Of a stretch of 45,696 nucleotides of DNA, positions 17,464 to 27,552 are shown in pieces. Below the pieces are notes generated by a model that was given only the letters and a program-made list of their open reading frames with translations, made no database searches and was not told the origin of the DNA. The stretch covers positions 1 through 45,696 of the forward strand of contig JAFWYF010000003.1 in NCBI GenBank assembly GCA_017522785.1, read 5' to 3'. The position numbers and the translations under genes are program-made. How positions within the stretch are numbered: position 1 is the first letter of the stretch; every line of letters starts with the position of its first letter. Origin of the DNA: Bacteroidaceae bacterium. Its GTDB lineage: Bacteria; Bacteroidota; Bacteroidia; Bacteroidales; Bacteroidaceae.

Positions 17464-18825
17464 TTAATTATCCTCTTCGTCCTCTGCCTCTTCTTCTGTT
17501 ATATTATTCATAAACTCTTTTCCCTTCTTAGTGAGGTTGTCAAATAGACCTCCAAAGAAATTTCCTCCTCCATTGCTTCTGCTACTCTTTTTGCTTCTCT
17601 TCGGCTCGGGAACAACAGCCTCTTGCTCTTCCGGCAATTCGGGATTCTTCTCTTCTACATTTGCAAACAAGCTTTCAGGAATACTTGTTTCTGTTGCCGG
17701 TGCAATAATCTCTTCTCTGCAACAATTCTCTTTACCAATCTTTAACAAACCATAAAGGGTGGGAGTTATAGCATCCTTCGTAAGAAATAGGTTCTCATCT
17801 ACATGGTAATTTACAGAAATATCTGTTAGAATACGCAATTTGTACCCTGCAAGATTTTCATTGAGTAGTGTCTCTATATTTTTTAATTTTGCTCCACCAC
17901 CGGTAAATATTATACTATTTACAACCTCTTTAGAATGTTCTATCCTGTATTTTACATTTTGTAGAATCTCCATGACTCTTGCCGATATTATAGAATCAAT
18001 GGTTTTAGTCGGAATTGAATCATTCTCGTTGCTCTCCGATGCATAACCTTTGAAAATCTTAAGTTGCTCGGCTTCCTGATGTGAAATATTTTCGGCGCAT
18101 AAATCGCGTGTGATATTTTCGCTACCAAGAGGAATAACAACAAGATTACGCAAAAGTGCATTTGAGTATATTGCCACAGTTGTTGTTTCGCTACCAATAT
18201 TAACCAATGCACAACCATTACGTCGGTCATCGTCGCTTAACATAATTCCGGCTTCAATACCTGTAGCATTGAATGCATCCATTATTGCAATATTAGACAT
18301 GCTGAAACTCTCTTCGAGTTGTTTCAAATATTGCTCTTTAATAACAAGATTCAAAAAATTACACTCTATATGTTTTGTGGGAATTCCTATGGGTGATAGT
18401 ACAACTTCGCCATTCAATTTACACTCTTGAGGTATAACCTTAACTTTCTGATAACCTGTGGGTGCAGAGAATATGTTGTCATTTTCGACAGTCATTTCAT
18501 CAATAATCTCAGGAACTATCTTAGTGTATTCGTCGAACCCTTTTGTAACAGTCGATTTAATGGAGTGTAACGAGAGTCCGCCAAATGCAACATATGCCTT
18601 TTCTATGCACACATTTGTCATCTGTGCCTCCATACGATTAATGATGCTTGTGAGACAATTCCCTGTCTCATCGACATTGCGTACCACACCTTTAGAGATA
18701 AATCCATTGACCGGCTCGCTTGCATATGCTACTATTTTTATACCATCGTAGGTATCCATGCCTATAGCACCTGACACCTTTGATGAGCCAATCTCAATTG
18801 CAACAATATACCTGTTTGTTCCCAT
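17464..18825 (-). CDS. ftsA: Cell division protein FtsA
   Basis: FtsA is the actin-like ATPase that anchors FtsZ to the membrane. The 453-aa protein starts with AIEIGSSKVSGAIG (phosphate loop), has VNIGSETTTVAIY (second phosphate loop) and IIFTGGGAKLKNIE (adenosine motif). A low-complexity linker (about 380-425) leads to GGNFFGGLFDNLTKKGKEF, the likely amphipathic membrane-targeting helix. Unlike E. coli FtsA, this helix is followed by an acidic tail (EEEAEDEEDN) and not by the chain end. It belongs to the dcw operon, 37 nt after ftsQ. Confidence 0.95.
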   Translation of the reverse strand: MGTNRYIVAIEIGSSKVSGAIGMDTYDGIKIVAYASEPVNGFISKGVVRNVDETGNCLTSIINRMEAQMTNVCIEKAYVAFGGLSLHSIKSTVTKGFDEYTKIVPEIIDEMTVENDNIFSAPTGYQKVKVIPQECKLNGEVVLSPIGIPTKHIECNFLNLVIKEQYLKQLEESFSMSNIAIMDAFNATGIEAGIMLSDDDRRNGCALVNIGSETTTVAIYSNALLRNLVVIPLGSENITRDLCAENISHQEAEQLKIFKGYASESNENDSIPTKTIDSIISARVMEILQNVKYRIEHSKEVVNSIIFTGGGAKLKNIETLLNENLAGYKLRILTDISVNYHVDENLFLTKDAITPTLYGLLKIGKENCCREEIIAPATETSIPESLFANVEEKNPELPEEQEAVVPEPKRSKKSSRSNGGGNFFGGLFDNLTKKGKEFMNNITEEEAEDEEDN

Positions 18826-18862
18826 ATATCTTAGAAATATTCCTTTTTTATAGAACTGTTTT

Positions 18863-19594
18863 TTATTTTCTCTTTGTACAGATTACCTGATTGTCGAACT
18901 CTACATTAATCTTCTTGTATTTATTCCACCCTATTTCATTGAGTCCTTCTTCGTAGAATCTTTTTAATTTATCCATTTTTTTATCAAGGTTCTCGGCTCG
19001 GCCAATTTCAATAATGTGATTACCAAGTCGTGGAACAATTATTATATCCTTGTTTGGCTGAAAATATATTTGCTCGGTCTGTTCCATCCAAAATTTGTTA
19101 TCTTCAAGAAAATTTGCTATTGTCAGCAACTCTTTATCTGCCATATCGCGTTCAATGTAACCGCTTGCAACAGGTAAATATATTGCTCTGGGAATTCCTT
19201 TTATTATATCTCCATGCTTGTCTATATAAAAATCCTTTCCATCTTTATCGAATATGTGCATAATAGGAATTTTACATGACACTCTTATTCCAATATAGTC
19301 GTTGTGAGTTTTGAAGCATTGACAATCTTCTATCAGTGATGATGCTTTTATTGTCTGCTCAATGTTTCGACATGAAATTTTATTCATCTCCTTTTTCTCG
19401 GGATTAACATCTTTTGCATTTAAGAGTGTCATCACATCATTTCCGGTTAGAATCTCCAAGTCATAATCTTCTATCTCGATATTTACACCTTTGCAAGGTG
19501 TGTTATCGGGATGATTTGTAAAGCATAACAAAGCTAAAATAATATATGCTCCTGCTATGAATGTTACCAGATATAATAAAATCTTTTTCAGCAT
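18863..19594 (-). CDS. ftsQ: Cell division protein FtsQ
   Basis: FtsQ is a bitopic inner-membrane protein that links early and late divisome parts (FtsB/FtsL). The 243-aa sequence has one N-terminal membrane segment (about 5-27) and a periplasmic part containing a POTRA-like and beta region. Sequence similarity to textbook FtsQ is weak. The assignment leans on the position between murC and ftsA, the single membrane segment and segments like FYIDKHGDIIKGIPRAIYLPVASGYI. That stretch matches the FtsQ domain pattern of mature strands before the C-terminal helix. Confidence 0.85.
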   Translation of the reverse strand: MLKKILLYLVTFIAGAYIILALLCFTNHPDNTPCKGVNIEIEDYDLEILTGNDVMTLLNAKDVNPEKKEMNKISCRNIEQTIKASSLIEDCQCFKTHNDYIGIRVSCKIPIMHIFDKDGKDFYIDKHGDIIKGIPRAIYLPVASGYIERDMADKELLTIANFLEDNKFWMEQTEQIYFQPNKDIIIVPRLGNHIIEIGRAENLDKKMDKLKRFYEEGLNEIGWNKYKKINVEFDNQVICTKRK

Positions 19595-19613
19595 ATTATG
19601 CTATGTTTTCTTC

Positions 19614-20996
19614 TTATCTGTTTCTTAATATCTCTTCTATTTTGCAGACATCATTTTCGAGGTCTCCTGCGCCTAATGCAACTACTACATCAAAATTATG
19701 TTTTTCCTCCTCAACAATACTCAATACTTCTTTTCTTGTACACATTCTTTTTTTTACGTTTTTGTTGAGCAGGTCATATATGAGTTTACTTGTAACTCCG
19801 GGTATAGGTAATTCTCGAGCTGGATATATGTCCAAAAGTATTACTTCGTCGAAAATAGATAAACTCTCGGCAAATTCTTTGTAAAAATCGTTAGTTCGGC
19901 TATATAAATGTGGTTGGAATATAGCCGTTATATTGCGATTGCTGTATAGCTCTTTCATCGATTTTGCACACGCTTTAATTTCATCGGGATGGTGTGCATA
20001 ATCGCTGAGCAACACAAGATTTTCCTCTTTAATATGAAAATCAAAACGTCTGTCGGCACCGACAAAGCTCTTCATACCTTGTTTCAGTTCTTCGGCTGTA
20101 GCACCGCACATCTCGGCCATTGCCATAGATGCTATTCCATTATCAATGTTTATACTTACAGGTACTCCTAGTTCTACGTCTTTTATGGTTTGTTGAGGCG
20201 AAACATAATCGAATAGAATTGTTCCATTGCCAATCCTTATATTCTCGGCATGGAAATCTCCACTGTTACGTCCGTATGTAAAGCATCTTACTCCCGGTTT
20301 TGTACGTGGGGAAACCTCTAATCCTTCGTGTATAATAAGAGCACCATCTTCGCGTATCTTCTCGGTGAATTGCGCAAAAGCCTCCAAATAGTTCTCTTTG
20401 TTGCCATATATATCCAAGTGGTCGGGGTCGGCCGATGTTATAGTTGCAATATATGGAGTCAAATGCAGAAACGAACGGTCGTATTCATCTGCTTCAATTA
20501 CAACAAGGTCGCTTTTGTCGGTAAGCAAAAGGTTGCTTTTATAATTCTTTGAGATACCTCCAAGGAATGCGGCACAATCTACATGAGATTGATGCAACAA
20601 ATGTGCAGTCATGGTCGATGTGGTAGTTTTTCCATGTGTACCTGCTGCACATACACCTCGTTTTCCACGTGTAATTATACCTAGAACTTCGGCTCTCTTT
20701 TTTACGGTAAAACCGTTTTGTTTAAAATACTCCCACTCTTTGTGCCCTTTGGGTATAGCAGGTGTGTAAATAACCAAAGTCTCTTTGTTGTTCTTGCACA
20801 CCTCCGGTATCTGCTCTACATCTTCCTCAAAATGTAGTTGTGCGCCCTCTTCAATAAGGCGGTTTGTCAATTCGCTTGGGGTACGGTCATATCCTGCGAC
20901 AAACTTTTTCTCGCTTAGGAAGTATCTCACAAGTGCACTCATTCCAATTCCACCTGCACCAAGGAAATATACCGATTTGATATTTTTGAGTTCCAT
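19614..20996 (-). CDS. murC: UDP-N-acetylmuramate--L-alanine ligase
   Basis: MurC adds the first amino acid, L-Ala, to UDP-MurNAc. The 460-aa protein has the N-terminal Rossmann motif FLGAGGIGMSALVRY, the Mur ligase ATP loop GTHGKTTT (119-126), EADEYDRSFLHL, and SDYAHHPDEIKA in the C-terminal domain. Its ATG overlaps the murG stop by one base (TAATG), which implies coupled translation. Confidence 0.96.
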   Translation of the reverse strand: MELKNIKSVYFLGAGGIGMSALVRYFLSEKKFVAGYDRTPSELTNRLIEEGAQLHFEEDVEQIPEVCKNNKETLVIYTPAIPKGHKEWEYFKQNGFTVKKRAEVLGIITRGKRGVCAAGTHGKTTTSTMTAHLLHQSHVDCAAFLGGISKNYKSNLLLTDKSDLVVIEADEYDRSFLHLTPYIATITSADPDHLDIYGNKENYLEAFAQFTEKIREDGALIIHEGLEVSPRTKPGVRCFTYGRNSGDFHAENIRIGNGTILFDYVSPQQTIKDVELGVPVSINIDNGIASMAMAEMCGATAEELKQGMKSFVGADRRFDFHIKEENLVLLSDYAHHPDEIKACAKSMKELYSNRNITAIFQPHLYSRTNDFYKEFAESLSIFDEVILLDIYPARELPIPGVTSKLIYDLLNKNVKKRMCTRKEVLSIVEEEKHNFDVVVALGAGDLENDVCKIEEILRNR

Positions 20997-22150
20997 TATT
21001 TCAAGTTCTCGTTTTTACGTCTTGTCTCTTTCTCAATATAAGCCTCTGCCAACATTATAACTTCGTCGGCTATCTGTTGTGCGGCATTTGGCTTAGCCAT
21101 CTCTTTTATATTGCTTTCGAGTTCCTTTATTCTCTCAACGTTCTTTACAGTTTCAATGGCTGTGCCTATCAATTTTTCTTTTGCATCTTTGTCGGCTACA
21201 TGTATTGCGGCATTTTTATTTACAAGTGCCATTGCATTTTTTGTCTGATGGTCCTCAGAGACATTAGGCGATGGAACCAATATGGTGGCTTTTCCTAGTA
21301 ATGCAAACTCCGAGATAGACCCTGCTCCGGCACGTGAAACAACTATGTCGGCTGCCGCCAAAGCATTTGCCATGTTTGTAACAAAGTCGGTGATAACTAG
21401 ATTTTCAGGCTTTCCGGCCTCGGCAATTCGCGTTTTCATCTCTTCGAAATAGTACTTTCCTGTTTGCCATACAAACTGTATGTCGCTGTTTCTCCTTATT
21501 TCGTCAATATTGGCAAGAACGCTTTCATTCATGCTACGGGCACCAAGGCTACCGCCAACAATGAGTATGCAACGTTTGTCGGGGTTCAGGTTCATTGCTT
21601 TTAAAGCCTCATCACGTTTTGCTCCTATCGCAAGAAGACTTCCGCGCACCGGATTACCGGTTAATTTAATCTTTTCGTGTGGAAAAAAACGTTCCATTCC
21701 TTCGTATGCCACACAAATTAGTTTCGCTTTTCTAGAGAGAATCTTGTTTGTTACTCCGGCATAGGAGTTTTGTTCCTGTATCAGTGTGGGAATATTCATT
21801 TTTGCAGCCATCTTAAGAGTGGGCCCGCTGGCATATCCTCCAACGCCTACTGCTACATGCGGAGCAAAATCTTTTATAATCTTCTTAGCCATTCTCTGGC
21901 TCTTGAATATTAGTCGTAGCACATTGAAGTTTCTCCATAGTCTTTTACGGTCGAAACCTGCAATAGGCAAGCCAATTATTTTATATCCGGCTTCGGGAAC
22001 ACGTTGCATCTCCATACGATTATCTGCTCCCACGAACAAAATCTCAGCATTTGGATGTTTACTCTTTATAGCATCGGCAATGGATAGAGCTGGAAATATG
22101 TGGCCACCTGTGCCACCACCGCTTATGATAATTCTGTAATCTCTTTTCAT
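20996..22150 (-). CDS. murG: UDP-GlcNAc--MurNAc-(pentapeptide)-PP-undecaprenol GlcNAc transferase
   Basis: MurG makes lipid II from lipid I at the inner face of the membrane. The 384-aa GT28 protein has SGGGTGGHIFPALSIA, VGGYASGP, the TLIQEQNSYAG segment, IVGGSLGARSMN and the UDP-GlcNAc-binding VSRAGAGSISEFALLGK. It ends in the murC start (one-base overlap). Confidence 0.97.
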   Translation of the reverse strand: MKRDYRIIISGGGTGGHIFPALSIADAIKSKHPNAEILFVGADNRMEMQRVPEAGYKIIGLPIAGFDRKRLWRNFNVLRLIFKSQRMAKKIIKDFAPHVAVGVGGYASGPTLKMAAKMNIPTLIQEQNSYAGVTNKILSRKAKLICVAYEGMERFFPHEKIKLTGNPVRGSLLAIGAKRDEALKAMNLNPDKRCILIVGGSLGARSMNESVLANIDEIRRNSDIQFVWQTGKYYFEEMKTRIAEAGKPENLVITDFVTNMANALAAADIVVSRAGAGSISEFALLGKATILVPSPNVSEDHQTKNAMALVNKNAAIHVADKDAKEKLIGTAIETVKNVERIKELESNIKEMAKPNAAQQIADEVIMLAEAYIEKETRRKNENLK

Positions 22151-22164
22151 TGTTTTTATCCTTT

Positions 22165-23454
22165 TTATTCCGCTACCGGAGTGTTAGTAATATTTTCGTT
22201 GCTCTCTTCTTTGTTAAAACGCTTTACATAGCGACTAACAGATAGAATTATACCTATATAAACACAATTTATGAGAATAGATGTTCCACCTTGGCTCACA
22301 AGGGGCAGAGGTTGTCCTGTTACAAAGTCTCCCACAGAGATATGCATGTGCATCATAGCTTGCATGGTTATCAAAATTGCAACTCCCATTACAAGAAATG
22401 CCGGATAAGGTTCTTCGCATTTGCTTGCTATCTTTCCGCTTCTATAGAGTAGTGTGAGATAGAGCAAGAGTACAGCAACACCACCAATCCATCCCAACTC
22501 TTCAACTATTATAGAATAGATAAAATCGGAGTATGCGTGGGGTATAAAGTCGCGTTGAACAGAATTCCCCGGCCCTTTTCCAAACAAACCACTTGTTCCA
22601 ATGGCAAGTTTAGAGTACATTTTTTGCTCGTTACCCTCTCTCAACGAGTGTTTATAGAACTGTTCGGGAGTCATGTTCTTGTCTGCCCCGCTAACATCCA
22701 CAAGTCGGTGTTTCCATGTAAGCATCTTACGTTGAAAACTATTTCCATCCTTTGCACTTTCTGGGGTAGCCATAATAAGTGTTAAACAAAGTCCTCCTGC
22801 CACTACAGCCGAACCTATAAGGGTGAGCATGTGCCATTTGTTTACCTGCCCAATGAACATCATCATCAACAATGTAGCACCTACAATAACTACAGTCGAT
22901 AGATTTTCCAGAAAAATCAGTCCACAAGGTATAATGGAAATTGCAATAATTGTCATCATTGTGTAGTCCTTTATGTTGTTTTCATTCTGAGGACGCAGGT
23001 TAATCAATGACATTGCCGATGTGAGTGACAAAAAGGTACCATCTTTTGTTTGTGCTTTTGCTAAGACAAGTGCAGTCATCATCACCAATCCCATTTTGGC
23101 AATTTCCAATGGTTGAAAGCGTACTCCAAGCAGTGTAACCCAACGGGCGCTATCATTTACTCTGTCTCCACCTACCAGTGCATATATAAGAAATATCACT
23201 CCCGACAAATAAACCAACTTTGTGAAGAGTTTTATCCACTCTATTTTCAGGTTGTGAATGAACCATACAACTCCCACGCCTGCAATAAGGAACAGTGCAT
23301 GTTTAGTAATAGGTTGCCAGTAATTTCCGGAGCCATAGGTCTGTCGGCTTGTCGCACTGAAAACCTCAATCAGCGACAATGCACACAGTATAAAGAAGAT
23401 GGTCCAAACAACCCTGTCTCCTTTAAAGATTCTTCTTGTAATACCTTTGCCCAT
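22165..23454 (-). CDS. ftsW: Peptidoglycan glycosyltransferase FtsW (SEDS family)
   Basis: FtsW is the SEDS-family polymerase of septal peptidoglycan that works with the class B PBP. The 429-aa protein has about ten membrane segments, the motif KHALFLIAGVGVVWF in the first part, GNSVQRDFIPHAYSDFIYSIIVEELG (extracellular loop with the catalytic region) and the final PLPLVSQGGTS. It could be RodA by family, but the dcw position beside murD/murG makes FtsW the right call. An insert around 215-260 lengthens the loop before the catalytic segment. Confidence 0.94.
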   Translation of the reverse strand: MGKGITRRIFKGDRVVWTIFFILCALSLIEVFSATSRQTYGSGNYWQPITKHALFLIAGVGVVWFIHNLKIEWIKLFTKLVYLSGVIFLIYALVGGDRVNDSARWVTLLGVRFQPLEIAKMGLVMMTALVLAKAQTKDGTFLSLTSAMSLINLRPQNENNIKDYTMMTIIAISIIPCGLIFLENLSTVVIVGATLLMMMFIGQVNKWHMLTLIGSAVVAGGLCLTLIMATPESAKDGNSFQRKMLTWKHRLVDVSGADKNMTPEQFYKHSLREGNEQKMYSKLAIGTSGLFGKGPGNSVQRDFIPHAYSDFIYSIIVEELGWIGGVAVLLLYLTLLYRSGKIASKCEEPYPAFLVMGVAILITMQAMMHMHISVGDFVTGQPLPLVSQGGTSILINCVYIGIILSVSRYVKRFNKEESNENITNTPVAE

Positions 23455-23465
23455 TTACTCTATGT

Positions 23466-24800
23466 TTATAAATATTTTGCAACCTCATTTTTAAATTGTT
23501 CGCCTCGGTCCTCGTAACTCTTAAATAGGTCGAAACTAGCGCAACAGGGGCTCAGCAGAACTGTTTCACCTCGTTTTGCCATGTTACGTGCTTCGCAAAC
23601 ACAATCTTGCATAGAACGTACATCAACGGTTGGAATGCCAAAACTGTCGAAGAATGTGTGTAATTTACTGTTGTCTACTCCCAAGAAAATCAGTCCATTA
23701 CATTTCTCGCGAACTAAATCGGCTATCTCGCTATAGTCGTTACCTTTATCTTTTCCTCCAAGGATGAGAATGGTTTTTCTCTTCATGCTTTGCAGGGCAT
23801 ACCAGCAACTGTTTACATTCGTTGCTTTTGAGTCGTTTATGTATTCAACTCCATCAATCATCGCAACTCTCTCCAATCGGTGCTCTACACCGGTAAAGCT
23901 CTTTAAGGCTTCACGTATTGTCTCTTTGCGAATTCCCGCTACATTTGCCGAGATACCTGCAGCCATAGAGTTGTATAGATTGTGCTTACCGGTTAGCGAC
24001 AACTCCTCCTGTTCCATGTTAAATGGTGTTGGTTCGGTGAAGATTATCTTATGCTCCTCGGTATATGCTACCAAACCCTCTTTTTTGTTTTCTGCAAATG
24101 GATATAACTTACCATGTTTGTGTTTTGGCAACTCGTTTTGTATTATAGGGTCGTCGTTCCAAAATACAAATGCATCGTCGGGTTGTTGGTTCTGCAATAT
24201 GCGGAATTTCGCATCAACATAGTTTTGCATCTTATGTTCATATCGGTCGAGGTGGTCGGGAGTAATGTTCATAAGCACCGCCACATTTGCACGAAACTCG
24301 TACATGTTATCCAATTGGAAACTGCTTAATTCGACAATGTAGTAGTCTTTGTCGTCTTCGGCAACTTGCAAGGCAAGGCTGTTGCCTATGTTCCCGGCAA
24401 GTCCAACATTTAGTCCGGCTTCTTTAAATATGTAATAAATGAGCGATGTTGTGGTAGTTTTACCATTGCTTCCTGTTATGCAAATCATCTTTGCTTTTGT
24501 GTATCTTCCGGCAAATTCAATCTCCGATATTATAGGTATTCCGGCATCACTCACTCTCTTTACCATAGGAGCCTCACAAGGTATTCCCGGGCTTTTTATA
24601 ACCTCTTGTGCATTTAAAATCAGCGCCTCTGTATGCTGTTTCTCTTCCCACTCAATACCATGCTCGTCCAGCACTTTTTTATACTTATCTGATATACTGC
24701 CGAAATCCGAAACAAATACTTCGAATCCCAGTTTGTTGGCAAGAATGGCCGCGCCACAACCACTCTCTCCTGCGCCCAGTATAACTATTCTCTTGTTCAT
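23466..24800 (-). CDS. murD: UDP-N-acetylmuramoyl-L-alanine--D-glutamate ligase
   Basis: MurD adds D-Glu to UDP-MurNAc-L-Ala. The 444-aa protein has a Rossmann start IVILGAGESGCGAAILA, KSPGIP, the ATP loop GSNGKTTTT (110-118), NITPDHLDRY and the C-terminal DSKATNVNSCWYAL. It is 11 nt upstream of ftsW and 5 nt downstream of mraY. Confidence 0.96.
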   Translation of the reverse strand: MNKRIVILGAGESGCGAAILANKLGFEVFVSDFGSISDKYKKVLDEHGIEWEEKQHTEALILNAQEVIKSPGIPCEAPMVKRVSDAGIPIISEIEFAGRYTKAKMICITGSNGKTTTTSLIYYIFKEAGLNVGLAGNIGNSLALQVAEDDKDYYIVELSSFQLDNMYEFRANVAVLMNITPDHLDRYEHKMQNYVDAKFRILQNQQPDDAFVFWNDDPIIQNELPKHKHGKLYPFAENKKEGLVAYTEEHKIIFTEPTPFNMEQEELSLTGKHNLYNSMAAGISANVAGIRKETIREALKSFTGVEHRLERVAMIDGVEYINDSKATNVNSCWYALQSMKRKTILILGGKDKGNDYSEIADLVREKCNGLIFLGVDNSKLHTFFDSFGIPTVDVRSMQDCVCEARNMAKRGETVLLSPCCASFDLFKSYEDRGEQFKNEVAKYL

Positions 24801-24805
24801 CGATA

Positions 24806-26065
24806 TTATCTTATTTTAAGTGTCATCAGCGTAATTGCCGCCATAATTATTGTAACAATCCAAAAACGCACAGTTATTTTAGCCTCGTGCATAGGCTGTT
24901 TAGGCCCTTTTAACAGGTATCGACATTCAGGGTCGAGTTTTTCGTCCTTCACATTATAGTGATGATGTAATGGGGTGTATCTAAATATTCTCTGTCTTAT
25001 ACCTTTTCTTTTTCCCTGTTTGAAATATGCAACCTGCAAAATGACAGAGAGGTTTTCGACAACAAATATACCGCATAGCAATACCAATAAAATCTCTTTA
25101 TGTATAAGTATTGCAATCACAGCTATTATACCTCCTATGCTAAGGCTACCTGTATCACCCATAAAAACTTGTGCCGGGAACGAATTATACCATAGGAAAC
25201 CAATGAGTGCTCCAATAAAGGCAAAGCAAAAGACAACAACCTCTTCACTGCCGGGTAGGAACATAATATTAAGATACTCAGCCCAATTAACATGGCTCGA
25301 TACATAGGCTAGAACTGCAAGTGCAATGCCGATAATTGCAGCATTACCTGCCAACATGCCGTCCATTCCATCGTTTAGGTTTGCTCCATTTGATACAGCT
25401 GTAACAATAAAAATCGTTACAATCACAAAAAGTATCCATCCGGCAATATCCTTATACTCTCCGCAGAAACTCATAATTTCGGAGTAATCTAGGTTATGGT
25501 TCTTAATAAAAGGAATCGTAGTCTTGTTTAATTTCTCAGGAGTACTTCTATGAACAACCTCGGTTTGCTGGTTTGGGTGTTCAATAGTTACATTCTCCCT
25601 CATAACGGCCTGTGGACTCAAATACAGAGTAATACCTATTAGCAATCCCAAAATTACCTGTGCTACAATTTTTACCTTGCCGGGAATACCATCTTTGTTC
25701 TTCTTAAATGTTTTAATATAGTCATCGGCAAAGCCTACAACTCCTAACCACACTGTTGTTGCAAGCAATAATATCATGTAGATATTGCTTAAACGTCCTA
25801 CCAGCAGGCAAGGAATCAATATTGAAACAATGATTATAAGTCCGCCCATTGTAGGTACGCCAACTTTCAGATTTGTTTTGTCAAAGTCTCGCAATGTCTC
25901 CGAAATTTGTCTTTTACGAAAATAACGTATAAAGAATTCTCCAAAGATTGTCGATATCAACAATGCCAAAACAATGGCGCTTAAAGCTCTGAACGAGGTG
26001 TATGTAAAAAGTCTCGCTCCGGGGAAGTTACTCTCCTGCAATAGTCTGAACAGTTCGTTAAGCAT
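24806..26065 (-). CDS. mraY: Phospho-N-acetylmuramoyl-pentapeptide transferase
   Basis: MraY forms lipid I by moving phospho-MurNAc-pentapeptide onto undecaprenyl phosphate. The 419-aa integral membrane protein has GVPTMGG, FADDYIKTFKKNKDG (catalytic Asp pair), NLNDGMDGMLAG, FMGDTGSLSIGG and the C-terminal HHHYNVK motif. It is about 60 residues longer than the E. coli enzyme because of an insert of mostly polar sequence (about 150-215), which I believe is common in Bacteroidetes MraY. Confidence 0.96.
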   Translation of the reverse strand: MLNELFRLLQESNFPGARLFTYTSFRALSAIVLALLISTIFGEFFIRYFRKRQISETLRDFDKTNLKVGVPTMGGLIIIVSILIPCLLVGRLSNIYMILLLATTVWLGVVGFADDYIKTFKKNKDGIPGKVKIVAQVILGLLIGITLYLSPQAVMRENVTIEHPNQQTEVVHRSTPEKLNKTTIPFIKNHNLDYSEIMSFCGEYKDIAGWILFVIVTIFIVTAVSNGANLNDGMDGMLAGNAAIIGIALAVLAYVSSHVNWAEYLNIMFLPGSEEVVVFCFAFIGALIGFLWYNSFPAQVFMGDTGSLSIGGIIAVIAILIHKEILLVLLCGIFVVENLSVILQVAYFKQGKRKGIRQRIFRYTPLHHHYNVKDEKLDPECRYLLKGPKQPMHEAKITVRFWIVTIIMAAITLMTLKIR

Positions 26066-26077
26066 TTTTATTCTCTT

Positions 26078-27532
26078 TTATGCATTGAAAATCTCGTTAA
26101 TAACCTCTTTGTCATCGAAGTGGTGTTTTACACCCTTGATGTCTTGATAATTTTCGTGTCCTTTTCCGGCAACGACAACAACATCGCCTTTTTGGGCAAG
26201 AGCACAAGCTGTACGTATAGCCTCTTTGCGGTCTACAATAGATATAACTTTTTTCTTCTGTTCGGGTGTCAATCCCTCCAACATATCATTAATGATATCT
26301 TGTGGCTCTTCGAAGCGTGGATTGTCAGACGTTATTATAACCTTGTTACTTGCTTTTACTGCCTCTTGTGCCATAATAGGGCGTTTCCCTTTATCGCGGT
26401 TACCACCGGCTCCGACAACGGTAATTACATTGCCTCTTCCACGAAGGACCTCGTTCACAGTACCAAGAACATTTTTTATTGCATCGGGGGTGTGAGCATA
26501 ATCAACAATTGCCGAGTAACCTTCGCTAGAATGTAATGCTTCGAAACGGCCAGAGACGGGTTTCAGTGTGCTCAGAACTCGAAGAATTTCATCGGGTTCC
26601 TTACCAAGTTCAACAGCCGCACCAAAGATGGCAAGTAGATTGCTCACATTAAATCGTCCGGTTAGCAAAGTGTTGAACTCTCTGTTGTTGAATTCAAGCA
26701 ACATTCCATCGAGGTGGGTTTCTAAAATTCGTGCTTTATAATCGCATATTGTACGTGTAGAATATTTCTTTATATCGGCACGACAGTTTTGTACCATTAC
26801 GGGGCCATTCTTGTCATCGAGGTTTGTTAAGGCAAAGGCATCACGTGGTAACATATCGAAGAAACTTTTTTTACTCTTCAGATAATTCTCCATTGTTTCG
26901 TGAAAATCGATGTGATCTCTTGTCAAATTGGTGAAGATGCCACCGGCAAAACATAATCCACCTACACGTTGCTGTGCCAGTGCATGTGAACTAACCTCCA
27001 TGAATGCATATTCGCATTCTTCATCGGCCATTCTTCCGAGCAGGCTGTTCAGTGTTATAGCGTCCGGTGTTGTGTGTGTAGCTGGTATTGCTTCGTCATT
27101 AATATAATTACACACCGTTGAAATGAGACCACATTTGTGTCCCATTTGGCGGAATAGTTCGTATAAAAGAGTTGCAATAGTTGTTTTTCCGTTTGTTCCT
27201 GTTACACCAACTAGCTTAAGACGTTGTGTCGGGTTTCCATAGAAAGTGGTGGCTATTGTTCCTACAACATCTTGCACATTCTCAACCTTTATATATGCGA
27301 CATCGGGCTTTGTGTGTTCCGGCATAGTCTCGCATACGATTGCTGTAGCACCTTTTTCTTCTGCTATCGGAATGTAGGCATGTCCATCTGTTTGAGTCCC
27401 ACGCATAGCTATGAACAGGTCTCCCTGTGTAACAAGACGTGAGTCAATGTTCACCCCTGTTATTTCTACTTCGTCTTTTGGTAATAGTAATTGGGTGTAG
27501 CGGATATTTCTAAATAGTTCGCTTAGTTTCAT
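26078..27532 (-). CDS. murE: UDP-MurNAc-tripeptide synthetase (meso-diaminopimelate type)
   Basis: MurE adds the third stem-peptide residue. The 484-aa protein has [14 protein letters not shown], the ATP loop GTNGKTT (112-118), [23 protein letters not shown] and the DNPR motif (403-406). DNPR is the signature of enzymes that add meso-diaminopimelate, not lysine, so a Gram-negative type peptidoglycan is predicted. Confidence 0.96.
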   Translation of the reverse strand: MKLSELFRNIRYTQLLLPKDEVEITGVNIDSRLVTQGDLFIAMRGTQTDGHAYIPIAEEKGATAIVCETMPEHTKPDVAYIKVENVQDVVGTIATTFYGNPTQRLKLVGVTGTNGKTTIATLLYELFRQMGHKCGLISTVCNYINDEAIPATHTTPDAITLNSLLGRMADEECEYAFMEVSSHALAQQRVGGLCFAGGIFTNLTRDHIDFHETMENYLKSKKSFFDMLPRDAFALTNLDDKNGPVMVQNCRADIKKYSTRTICDYKARILETHLDGMLLEFNNREFNTLLTGRFNVSNLLAIFGAAVELGKEPDEILRVLSTLKPVSGRFEALHSSEGYSAIVDYAHTPDAIKNVLGTVNEVLRGRGNVITVVGAGGNRDKGKRPIMAQEAVKASNKVIITSDNPRFEEPQDIINDMLEGLTPEQKKKVISIVDRKEAIRTACALAQKGDVVVVAGKGHENYQDIKGVKHHFDDKEVINEIFNA

Positions 27533-27552
27533 ATATCTTGTTTAATTTATAA

